Assembly: GCF_009689005.1 (NCBI RefSeq)
Contig: NZ_AP021879.1
Coordinates: forward strand, 5,737,724-5,801,723
DNA from: Desulfosarcina ovata subsp. ovata
GTDB taxonomy: Bacteria > Desulfobacterota > Desulfobacteria > Desulfobacterales > Desulfosarcinaceae
Direction: 5' to 3'
Length of the DNA stretch: 64,000 nt
The position numbers were made by a program, and so were the translations under genes. Each line of letters opens with the position of its first letter. Positions within the stretch are counted from its first letter, which is position 1. Positions 15,775-23,486 of the stretch are shown in pieces. The notes below the pieces were generated by a model. It saw nothing but the letters and a program-made list of their open reading frames with translations, had not been told where the DNA came from and did no database searches.

Positions 15775-17565
15775 TCAGTAATAATACCAGATGGTCTCGT
15801 AGTCATACACGTTCTCCCCGATGGCGTCGAGCCGGATCAGGTAGTCGAGAATGGGAACATCTTCGCTCAGGTGCGTCTTCACCGGTCTGGAGATGTTTTT
15901 CTCCCAGGGATGGAATTCGTACAGCCGGGATCCGTCGGGCAGGATGGAGATCAGATCGCGGTGGACATTGGCCCGCAGATAGTTTTTGCCCAGGCCGGGA
16001 ACGTTGTAGACCGCCTCGTCGGTTCGGGAGAGGCCCGGCAGAAGGCGCGTCTCCTCCTTTTGCTCCTGGAGCAGCCGGGCGATGGGGACCCGGTACTCCA
16101 TGGTCTCCTCTTTGCCCTTGGTATTGAAGGTGTAGTAGGGATCGATGCCGATACGGGTGAGCGTACGGCGCAGGAAGGCGGCTTCGAAGCGGCGTGAGGC
16201 GAAAAAGGTGAAGACGAGCTGATTGTAGACCGGGATGCCCCGGGTGCGTAGCCGATTCACGGCGGCGGCCGTATCCGGTGTGATTTCGTAGCTGTGCTGG
16301 GCATGGGTGACCAGTGCCACCTGGCGGCGTCCGTTTTCCCGGTAGCGGACCAGGATGTCCGCCAGGGCGTCGGTGATGCGCATGGGCAGAGTGACCGGTG
16401 TGCGGCTGCCGATGCGGATCCGTTCTACCGCCGGAATGGAGGCGATTTGGCCCAGGATGGCGTCGATCTCACTGTCGCTCATGGCCAGGGGATCGCCGCC
16501 GGTCACCAGCACTTCGTGGATCGCCGGATGCGCCCGGATCCACTCCACCGCGGCATCGATTTTCTTCTGGGACGCCATGGCACCCGGTTCCATGGCATCG
16601 TCGATCTCCCAGTTTCGCTGGCAGTAAACACAGATCTGCGGGCAGGTGTTGAAGGGCTTGAAAATGCAGATCGACGGATAGCGGCGGGTGATCAGGTCGA
16701 TGGGCGAGGTGTCCGCTTCAAGCATGAAATCCAGGCAATGCCCGAAGCGCTGGGCCTCGGCCATTTTTTCCACATAGTTCAGGGACGGCATTACCTGGGC
16801 GCGGATAGCCCGGTCATGCCCGCTGGCCTCGGCGTCGTCCATCAGGGAAAGATAATAGGGCGTGATGCCAAACGGCAGCCCGTTGGCCCGGGCCATCTGA
16901 ATGGCCTTGTATTCCGCATCGCTCAGCGTCAACAGGCGGGCGATCTCATCGGGTTCGCGCAGAATATGGTCCACCTGCCAGTTCCAGTCGTTCCAATCGT
17001 CTGTGGAACCCTGCATGCTCGAGCAGATGTGCTGCTGGCGGGCCCGCCGCCGCTCCACCGATGCATCGTCCAGGCCCGATATGTATTTGGCCGTGCGCAG
17101 GTTCACTTCGGCGTACAGATCGTCCAGCTGCAGGGAGCGTTCCAGGGCGGCCTCGCGATTTTCGTAACGACTGGGAATCAGATGCAGGTCGGCCAGTGCC
17201 GACCCCGGGCCGCGCCCCTGAAGCCCCAAAAACAGGTAGAGCAGTTCGGCGTAAAAGGCCGGTGTCAGATCCGGCCGGTCATGCCCCCGGGCGATATCGA
17301 AGATGGCCCGGGCCACCGAGAAGCGCGCCATGTCTTCACTGCGCCGGGTCATCAGCCGGATCAGAACCTTGGCACAGTCACGCACCCGGATGATGGATCC
17401 CTCAGAGAGGACATCGTAGTCATCAAAGGCGTCGAACATCATATCGTTGGCCATTCGCGCCAGGCTGGCCCGAAGATCGTCCACCGACGCGGTATGCCTG
17501 GCAATGGCAAAGATTTCGGGCGCCTTGGCCTGAAGGTAGGTCGGATTGAATTTTGACGTTTCCAT
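15775..17565 (-). CDS. KamA-family radical SAM protein (lysine 2,3-aminomutase-like), extended
   Basis: A 596-residue protein, clearly longer than classical lysine 2,3-aminomutase (~416). Residues ~190-240 show the KamA N-terminal pattern WNDWNWQVDHI. The radical SAM cysteines are Cys308, Cys312 and Cys315 in CPQICVYCQRNW; classical KamA has C-R-H-C where this has C-V-Y-C. The PLP lysine equivalent is probably Lys527 in VPGLGKNYLR. The first ~180 residues are helical and not recognisable as a known domain. The substrate is unknown; an amino acid or amine mutase is likely from family membership. ATG 17565 is the first start giving the conserved MxTSKFNP opening. Confidence 0.85.
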   Translation of the reverse strand: METSKFNPTYLQAKAPEIFAIARHTASVDDLRASLARMANDMMFDAFDDYDVLSEGSIIRVRDCAKVLIRLMTRRSEDMARFSVARAIFDIARGHDRPDLTPAFYAELLYLFLGLQGRGPGSALADLHLIPSRYENREAALERSLQLDDLYAEVNLRTAKYISGLDDASVERRRARQQHICSSMQGSTDDWNDWNWQVDHILREPDEIARLLTLSDAEYKAIQMARANGLPFGITPYYLSLMDDAEASGHDRAIRAQVMPSLNYVEKMAEAQRFGHCLDFMLEADTSPIDLITRRYPSICIFKPFNTCPQICVYCQRNWEIDDAMEPGAMASQKKIDAAVEWIRAHPAIHEVLVTGGDPLAMSDSEIDAILGQIASIPAVERIRIGSRTPVTLPMRITDALADILVRYRENGRRQVALVTHAQHSYEITPDTAAAVNRLRTRGIPVYNQLVFTFFASRRFEAAFLRRTLTRIGIDPYYTFNTKGKEETMEYRVPIARLLQEQKEETRLLPGLSRTDEAVYNVPGLGKNYLRANVHRDLISILPDGSRLYEFHPWEKNISRPVKTHLSEDVPILDYLIRLDAIGENVYDYETIWYYY

Positions 17566-17953
17566 TATCGTTTTCCTCTTTCTGCCTGAAATGGATGGCG
17601 ATCACCGGGATGTCGGCGGTGGTGGCCGCTTTCCCATAACCGTGATCGCTTACCAGCGTTCCTGTGGGATTGCTGGAAGGAAGGTGGGTGAATTAATTAT
17701 AGCAGAACGGGAACTGCAGGGGAACCGCATTTGGATGTATTCTTGGTGGTGGTATGATCAGAACAGAAAACCACCATTCCGATTCAATCAATGCCAAATA
17801 AGGGCGAATGTCAATTGAAGGATCGGATCGATTATAAATGGATAGAATGCCACCAGTTGTCATTTTTCATTGGACATTTGACATTCTTAACCCGTCGCTA
17901 CCGGGGAAAAAGAGTAACCAAATGTTAAATGCGGTTACTCTTAAGGACGGACG
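17566..17953. other. Intergenic region between the KamA-family gene and tatD-like gene
   Basis: This 388-base stretch separates divergent genes. The only structure seen is the perfect 8-bp inverted repeat GAGTAACC (17912-17919)/GGTTACTC (17933-17940) with a 13-base spacer. It sits 14 bases before the TatD start and could be an operator or a leader hairpin. Short open frames here have no ribosome-binding site and no protein-like character. Confidence 0.4.
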
Positions 17954-17959
17954 TTGGCT

Positions 17960-18739
17960 ATGAATGGGGCCAGATACCGACTCGTGGATACGCACGCTCA
18001 TCTGTGTGCCGAGGATTTTGACGATGACCGGGAGGCTGTTCTGGAACGGGCCGGACGGGCCGGCATCGCGGCGGTGGTCGCGGTTGGCGAGAACCTGGCC
18101 GATGCCCGCCGGAACATCGATCTTGCGACCCGCCATGCCATCCTGAAGCCAGCGGCCGGCCTGTATCCCACGGTTCTCGATCTGGACCAGGCCGATGCCA
18201 TGGTTGCCTTCATCCGTGAACATGTTTCACAACTGGTGGCCATCGGTGAAGTCGGCCTGGATTACTGGGTGGTCAAGGACACGGCGGGCAAGGCCTTGCA
18301 GCGGGAAATCTTCAGGCGCTTTGTCGCCCTCTCCGGGGAGCTGGATCTGCCGCTCAACGTCCACTCCCGATCCGCTGGCCGGCATGCTATTGCCCTGCTC
18401 TTGGAAAGCGGTGCGCGGAGGGTTCAACTGCATGCCTTTGACGGCAAGGCCGGCGCCGCCCTGCCGGCGGTGGATGCCGGTTATTATTTCTCCATCCCGC
18501 CGTCGGTGATTCGCTCCCGGCAGAAGCAGAAGCTGGTGCGCCTGCTGCCCCTGTCTTCCCTGCTCGTGGAAACCGACAGCCCCGTTCTCGGGGTGGATCC
18601 CTTGGTGCGCAACGAACCGGCCAATCTTCTTGTCGTCATTGATGCGATTGCACAAATCAAGGCTGTTCCGGCAGAGGCGGTGATCGAAGCGGTTGTGGAA
18701 AATAGCGTGCGCCTCTATGGTGATCGTCTCGGTGGCTGA
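17960..18739 (+). CDS. TatD family metal-dependent hydrolase
   Basis: A 259-residue TIM-barrel hydrolase of the TatD deoxyribonuclease family. Metal ligands are visible in order: DTHAHL near residue 10, the glutamate of AIGEVGLDYW near 95, NVHSR near 135, LHAFDGK near 160 and the aspartate of ETDSP near 207. ATG 17960 is taken; TTG at 17954 in the same frame is an alternative start. The substrate of this paralogue (3'-5' exonuclease or D-aminoacyl-tRNA deacylase activity is known in the family) cannot be told. Confidence 0.88.
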   Translation: MNGARYRLVDTHAHLCAEDFDDDREAVLERAGRAGIAAVVAVGENLADARRNIDLATRHAILKPAAGLYPTVLDLDQADAMVAFIREHVSQLVAIGEVGLDYWVVKDTAGKALQREIFRRFVALSGELDLPLNVHSRSAGRHAIALLLESGARRVQLHAFDGKAGAALPAVDAGYYFSIPPSVIRSRQKQKLVRLLPLSSLLVETDSPVLGVDPLVRNEPANLLVVIDAIAQIKAVPAEAVIEAVVENSVRLYGDRLGG

Positions 18740-18749
18740 TCTGACTCTT

Positions 18750-19979
18750 TTACTTGTAGATCCGGTATTGATTGCCGCCCCTGGCCTTGGCCTGCTCAGC
18801 GGCCACCTGTGCCTGTTCGAGAAGGGTATACATGTCTTTGGCGGTCGTCGGGTAAACGGAAATGCCGATACGCGCGGAAACCTGAACGGGGGTGCCGCCC
18901 AATTCCACGGGCACGGAAAAGGATTTCAAGATTCGCTGCGCTCGTTCGGCGAGCGCCTGCCGGGGATTGCCGACCACCCGGGTCAGCATGATAAACGAAT
19001 CCGCTGCAAACCGGGTCAGGGTATCGCTTTGCCGGCAGACGCCTTTCAGTCTGCGGGCCGTCTGCTGAAGCAGAAGATCGCCCTGCCGGTACCCCAGGGT
19101 TTCGTTGAAGCGACGGAATTCATCCAAATTGACAACCAGGATGGCGATCATGGATAGATCCCGGTCGGTATGGCTGAACGCCTGTTCCAGCCGGTCATAG
19201 AAAAGTTGCATGGTCGGCAGACCGGTCAGTGGATCGCGGAAGGCGTCGATCCATAATGCTTCCGTCTCTTCCTTTTTGCTCATCATATCGTAGCAGAGGC
19301 TGCAATAATGGGTTGTCTCTCCCTCTTCATTGGCGATGGCGGCGATGGAGAGCAACGCCGGGTAGATCTCTCCGTTTTTTCTTCGATTCCAGACTTTCCC
19401 CTGCCACCGCCCCCTTTTTTTGATGTCGTTCCACATGGATTTGTAAAAATCGGCATCATGGCGGCCGGATTGCAGAAACCGGGGGGTACGCCCGATGACT
19501 TCATCGGCGGCATACCCATTGATGGTGGTGAATGCCGGGTTGACCGCTTCAATGATTCCGTTGGTATCCGTAATGATGATGCTTTCGCTCACATTTTGAT
19601 AGACATTGGCCAGCAGCTTGAGATGGGCATTGTAGTGCCGCCACCAGGTCACGTCATGGCCGTGAAGAAAGAGAAAATCAGAATCGTTGAACGGAACGGG
19701 GGTGAACACGATCTGCCGTTCTTCCACCCTGACTTCAACACCGCGCGTCGAACACGCATCACTGGCCAGGCACTGGTTCAGGGATTTCAGAAATGCTTCG
19801 GGCAGCGAATTGCCGACGGTGGGCTGCCATTCGGAAAGCAGTGATTGGGCTGCCGGATTGATGTAAAGCAGGATCCCATTCCCGTCGACATGCAGGATCG
19901 GATCGCCGCTGGCTTCCTGAAAACGATTGATCGAAGGGGCATCCTTATTTTCAGTTTTATATTTATCTAATGATCCCAT
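18750..19979 (-). CDS. PAS-PAS-GGDEF-like signalling protein with degenerate active site
   Basis: A 409-residue cytoplasmic protein. PAS domain 1 is at ~25-110 (VDGNGILLYINPAAQSLL) and PAS domain 2 at ~120-235 (SESIIITDTNGIIEAVNPAF, then GRTPRFLQSG). A GGDEF-fold domain lies at ~245-405 (DPLTGLPTMQLFYDRL). The catalytic GGDEF motif reads AADSF at residues 325-329, so diguanylate cyclase activity is unlikely. An allosteric or c-di-GMP/protein-binding role is more plausible. The frame is open further upstream (to 20072), but ATG 19979 has GAGGAG at proper spacing and is preferred. It is convergent with tatD, 10 bases apart. Confidence 0.82.
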   Translation of the reverse strand: MGSLDKYKTENKDAPSINRFQEASGDPILHVDGNGILLYINPAAQSLLSEWQPTVGNSLPEAFLKSLNQCLASDACSTRGVEVRVEERQIVFTPVPFNDSDFLFLHGHDVTWWRHYNAHLKLLANVYQNVSESIIITDTNGIIEAVNPAFTTINGYAADEVIGRTPRFLQSGRHDADFYKSMWNDIKKRGRWQGKVWNRRKNGEIYPALLSIAAIANEEGETTHYCSLCYDMMSKKEETEALWIDAFRDPLTGLPTMQLFYDRLEQAFSHTDRDLSMIAILVVNLDEFRRFNETLGYRQGDLLLQQTARRLKGVCRQSDTLTRFAADSFIMLTRVVGNPRQALAERAQRILKSFSVPVELGGTPVQVSARIGISVYPTTAKDMYTLLEQAQVAAEQAKARGGNQYRIYK

Positions 19980-20308
19980 TTTTTTGCTCCTCATCGAAGC
20001 GCTGACCGAGTTTTCCTTCCACATCGATAAAGTATGGAGCCCTCCGGGCTTGTCAATCGGGAATAAATTCATTTTTTTGCTGTAAATGTTTTTTTGGGGC
20101 TGCCCGATGGGAAATGAATTTTGCAGCCTTGGAAGATCAGATCTGCCGGTTCCGATTTTATTCTCGCTAATATTATATATCTAACAAATACAAATTATTA
20201 TGAAAATGGTCCAAATGTTGCTTAACCACGAGTGTCCGGCTGTTCGGACCGTTTTGGGGGTAAATCATTGAACGGCATATCCATTTTTGTCAGACAAGGA
20301 GAAAAAGG

Positions 20309-20599
20309 ATGACACGCGCAGCAAAGAAGATGGTGATGGTTTGGGTGGCAATGGCCATGATCCTGGGGGTTCCGTTCGCCGCCATGGCCGCGGAATCGGT
20401 AACCATTACAGGTGAGGTGAATGACAGCTATCAGATTGTTGATGCCAGCGGCCAGGTGTATGAGATCGCCGATACGACCCCGGGCAACGACCTGGTCGAG
20501 AACCACATTGGTGAAAAGGCCAAAGTGACCGGAACCCTTGAGCAGGATCAGGATTTAAAAATCATTACCGTTACCGCTTTCCAGATTATCACAGAATAA
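20309..20599 (+). CDS. Small exported protein, beta-rich (OB-like), unknown function
   Basis: A 96-residue protein. Its signal peptide (residues 1-28, AMAAES cleavage) leads to a ~68-residue mature domain with alternating strands: SVTITGEVNDSYQIVDASG, a short VYEIADT, then KAKVTGTLEQD and KIITVTAFQII. The pattern matches small periplasmic OB-fold proteins common in Desulfobacterota, whose role is unknown. AAGGAGAAAAAGG precedes the ATG. It is followed at once by the palindromic element at 20603. Confidence 0.7.
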   Translation: MTRAAKKMVMVWVAMAMILGVPFAAMAAESVTITGEVNDSYQIVDASGQVYEIADTTPGNDLVENHIGEKAKVTGTLEQDQDLKIITVTAFQIITE

Positions 20600-20602
20600 C
20601 TA

Positions 20603-20764
20603 AGGTTGCCGGAAATAAATAATTCCCTCAGATCGCGCCGGATTTGGGGTCGTCTACAAGGCGCCGCCACCCGTGCATATCAGGGAATATGTGCGAGTGG
20701 TGGCAACACGGTAGACGGGCGCAAAGACAAGCAGGATGGGGGAATTATTTATTTCCGGCAACCT
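20603..20764. repeat. 162-bp MITE-like palindromic element with perfect 25-bp terminal inverted repeats
   Basis: The arm at 20603-20627 (starting AGGTTGCC) is the exact reverse complement of 20740-20764 (ending GGCAACCT). TA dinucleotides lie at or next to both outer ends. The interior is also partly self-complementary (CCACCCGTGCATAT against ATATGTGCGAGTGGTGG, and GTCTAC against GTAGAC), so the whole element can fold as a long hairpin. It encodes nothing. It sits 3 bases after one small gene and 59 before another, and could function as a transcript terminator or stabiliser there. Confidence 0.8.
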
Positions 20765-20823
20765 AAGCCCTCATGGGACCCGGATTCGCTTGGACCGGGT
20801 CCCTTTGCCCCACAGGAGAGGTC

Positions 20824-21087
20824 ATGAAAAAAAAGGTTAACGCTTCCATGCAGACGCTGGTTGGTATTGTCACCCCTTCCGCATGGGATGAGGGTGACCG
20901 GGTGTTTGAGGTGTCACTTTCGGCAACCGATGATGAAGAGTATGTCATTGAGAACAGCGAACGCTTTCTGGATCTTGTGCAGAAACCCATCCGCGCCGTG
21001 GGGATGGTCAAAGTCGGCAAGAAGGTCCACCGGGCGATCAATATCAAGAAATTTGAATTGCTGGAGAGCGCTTCCCTCGAGGAGTGA
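20824..21087 (+). CDS. Small cytoplasmic protein, unknown function
   Basis: An 87-residue protein starting MKKKVNASMQTLVGIV with AGGAGAGG just upstream. It contains strands typical of a small beta-barrel (VFEVSLSATDDEEYVIE, then KPIRAVGMVKVGKKVHRAINIKKFELL). No signal peptide or membrane segment. It resembles the single-strand-binding-like short OB proteins found next to regulators in sulfate reducers, but I cannot name a family. It is unrelated in sequence to the exported OB-like protein upstream, although both share the domain style. Confidence 0.6.
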   Translation: MKKKVNASMQTLVGIVTPSAWDEGDRVFEVSLSATDDEEYVIENSERFLDLVQKPIRAVGMVKVGKKVHRAINIKKFELLESASLEE

Positions 21088-21331
21088 TTTCCCATCGAAA
21101 CACCGCAGGACGCCAATGGAACAAAAAGAACTGGACGTGTTCCGTGAATTGCTCGAGCCTGGACGTTGGTGGGCATCGCCGCTGATTAAATGGCAAGATT
21201 GGGGTTGTTTTTAAGCGTGTGATGTGACAAAGCCGAGACGTTACTCGCCGGCGCGATCTGCCGGCCGACGATGCCCGCCACCCCTGGTCCTGGATCGGGA
21301 ATTCAGGTGATAACGGATTTGTCACAAGCCC

Positions 21332-22756
21332 ATGGATTCCATTTTCATCTTTACTCGAAACCCGTGCACGCGGGATACCATCCGGCGCATTTTCGCCGAC
21401 GCCTACCAGACCCACGTCGCCAGTTCCACTGACCAGTTATGGGCGGGGCTGAAGACCATTGCCTGCGACTGTCTTTTCATCGATCTTGCCCAGATGGAAA
21501 GCCTGGCAGCCGGTCTGGACGGTCCGCCGGGCCCGAAGGCGCTGATCGGTCAGCTCAGGCAGCTCCGACCGATGATGGCGATCGTTATCATTGCCGCTGG
21601 CAATGGCATTCGCCAGGCGGTCAACTACATGAAAAACGGGGCCAGCAACTACATTGCCGAACCCATTGATCCGGAAGAAGTCCGCCTGGTTCTGGATGAA
21701 ATCTCCCGGGACCGGCTCCAGCAATCGGAACTGGCCTACCTCCGCGAGCGTTTGTGGCAGGACGACTCTCTGGATGTTGTCCAGACGCTCAGTCCCTTGA
21801 TGAAGAAAGTCTACGACAGTGTCATGTCCGTCGGTCCCACCAAGACCACCGTCCTGCTGCTCGGAGAGACCGGAACGGGCAAGAGCTTCATGGCCAAACG
21901 GATCCATCGCCACAGCAATCGCAAGAACGGACCGTTTATCAGCGTTCATTGCGGGGCCATCCCCGAGACCCTGATCGAAAGTGAGCTGTTTGGCCATGAA
22001 AAGGGCGCTTTTACCGGTGCGCACCGCCGTAAACCGGGCCGGTTCGAGGTCGCCTTCGGGGGGACGATTTTTCTGGATGAGATCGGGACGATCTCCATGG
22101 CCGCTCAGGTCAAATTGCTGACCGTTCTTCAGGAAGGAATTTACCAGCGTGTGGGCGGCGATCAGCCCCTGAACGCCAATGTGCGGGTGATTGCGGCGTC
22201 GAACACCGATTTGAAAGCGATGTGCGAGGCGGGGCAGTTTCGCAAGGACCTTTACTACCGGCTTAACGTGTTTCCCCTGACGATCCCCCAACTGCATGAC
22301 CGCAAAGAAGATATTCCCCTTTTTGTGGATGCCTTCCTGAAACGGTTCAATCAATTCAACACCAAGAACATCCAGGGGGTTCATCCCGACGTCATGAATG
22401 GGTTGCTCAACTATGTATGGCCGGGCAATATCCGTGAGCTGGAAAACCTTCTGGAGCGGGCATACATTCTTGAGAATTCACCGATCATGATGCCCGACAG
22501 CTTTCCCCCTGAACTGTTCGACAGCGTTGCGCTGCCCGCTGATATCACCATCCGGCAGGTGGCCACCCTGGCTGAAGTCCGCAAACACGGGATCGAGGAG
22601 ATTGAGCGGCGCTACCTGCAGGAGTTGTTGCTGCGCAACAAGGGGCGGATCAACGCATCCGCTGCCGAAGCCGGGGTGGGGACCCGCCAGTTGAACAAAT
22701 TGATGCACAAATATCGCCTGGACAAGGCGGCCATTAAAAAATCGTTGAAAGTATAG
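21332..22756 (+). CDS. Sigma-54-dependent response regulator/transcriptional activator
   Basis: A 474-residue NtrC-type activator. Residues 1-120 form a receiver-like domain (FIFTRNPCTRDTI, then FIDLAQME and NYMKNGASNYIAEPID). The usual acidic pocket near residue 5-10 is missing, so phosphorylation is doubtful. The AAA+ domain at ~145-385 has Walker A GETGTGKS, the sigma-54-contacting GAFTGA, and Walker B GTIFLDEIG. The Fis-type DNA-binding helix-turn-helix lies at ~430-470 (INASAAEAGVGTRQLNKLMHKY). No sensor kinase is adjacent. It lies upstream of groESL in the same direction, but the 425-base gap argues for separate transcripts. Confidence 0.9.
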   Translation: MDSIFIFTRNPCTRDTIRRIFADAYQTHVASSTDQLWAGLKTIACDCLFIDLAQMESLAAGLDGPPGPKALIGQLRQLRPMMAIVIIAAGNGIRQAVNYMKNGASNYIAEPIDPEEVRLVLDEISRDRLQQSELAYLRERLWQDDSLDVVQTLSPLMKKVYDSVMSVGPTKTTVLLLGETGTGKSFMAKRIHRHSNRKNGPFISVHCGAIPETLIESELFGHEKGAFTGAHRRKPGRFEVAFGGTIFLDEIGTISMAAQVKLLTVLQEGIYQRVGGDQPLNANVRVIAASNTDLKAMCEAGQFRKDLYYRLNVFPLTIPQLHDRKEDIPLFVDAFLKRFNQFNTKNIQGVHPDVMNGLLNYVWPGNIRELENLLERAYILENSPIMMPDSFPPELFDSVALPADITIRQVATLAEVRKHGIEEIERRYLQELLLRNKGRINASAAEAGVGTRQLNKLMHKYRLDKAAIKKSLKV

Positions 22757-23181
22757 GCGATGATAACCATTGGACCGCCGTGTCCGGACTAAAAATCGCA
22801 GTTCCATGAGACCTCCGGATTCCGATAATTATCATATTCGGAACTTCATATTCCGCTCTTGCCGCAACCGTTTTTGCCAGGTGGGTTTCATTCTTCTCCG
22901 TCTTTTCCCGTTTTTATGCGCGCAGCGAAACGGCATTTGATTGGTTGAAACTATAACATATTGTTATAAAAGAAAATAAAACTAATTGTGCAGGGCTTGA
23001 CATTGCCCATTTGCGCTTTAATTTTTTCTATCTTCAGACAGACCATGCCCTGATACGTGTTCATTAACAATGATGGGTGGGCACCCTTTGGTTCCCCTCA
23101 TGGGCAAGCATACCGATAGGTGTGTTCATTGCTCCCATCAAACCGTTTTAATATACGATTATAGCGAAACAGGAGGAAAAA
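22757..23181. promoter_or_regulatory. Long upstream region of groESL
   Basis: This AT-rich 425-base region should hold the groESL promoter. TTGACA occurs at 22997-23002, but downstream -10 matches are weak (TAATTT at 23019-23024). There is no CIRCE element (TTAGCACTC-N9-GAGTGCTAA) and no clear sigma-32 box. Two GTGTTCATT direct repeats (23057-23065, 23122-23130) and the complementary pair TGATGGG (23071-23077)/CCCATCA (23134-23140) could form a leader structure. The perfect palindrome GATAATTATC at 22824-22833 lies nearer the upstream gene. Confidence 0.4.
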
Positions 23182-23469
23182 ATGAACGTCAGACCGTTGA
23201 ATGACCGAGTCCTCGTGGTCCGTACCGAGGGGGAACAAAAAACCGCCGGAGGAATCATCATCCCGGATACGGCCAAAGAAAAACCCATGGAAGGCGAGGT
23301 GGTCGCCGCCGGACCGGGCAAATTGGACGAGAAAGGCAAACGGGTTCCCATGGAGTTGAAAGCCGGTGATCAGGTGCTTTTTTCAAAGTACGCCGGCACG
23401 GAAATCAAAATTAACGGGGTTGAACACCTCTTCATGCGTGAAGACGATATTCTGGGTGTGATCGAATAA
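23182..23469 (+). CDS. groES: Co-chaperonin GroES
   Basis: A 95-residue co-chaperonin that caps the GroEL chamber. It starts MNVRPLNDRVLV. The mobile loop is EGEQKTAGGIIIPDTAKEK (about residues 15-33) with the GIIIP hydrophobic contact, and the C-terminal half reads GDQVLFSKYAGTEI and REDDILGVIE. AGGAGG lies 6 bases before the ATG. It is followed 17 bases later by groEL. Confidence 0.98.
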   Translation: MNVRPLNDRVLVVRTEGEQKTAGGIIIPDTAKEKPMEGEVVAAGPGKLDEKGKRVPMELKAGDQVLFSKYAGTEIKINGVEHLFMREDDILGVIE

Positions 23470-23486
23470 TCAGGAGGAATCAAATC

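Noticed and set aside
16294..17556. Long plus-strand open frame opposite the KamA-family gene
   Set aside because: The minus strand contains clear radical SAM and PLP motifs in the same bases; the opposite frame has no protein-like features.
22757..23181. CIRCE/HrcA operator or sigma-32 promoter before groESL
   Set aside because: No TTAGCACTC-N9-GAGTGCTAA and no properly spaced sigma-32 boxes could be found.
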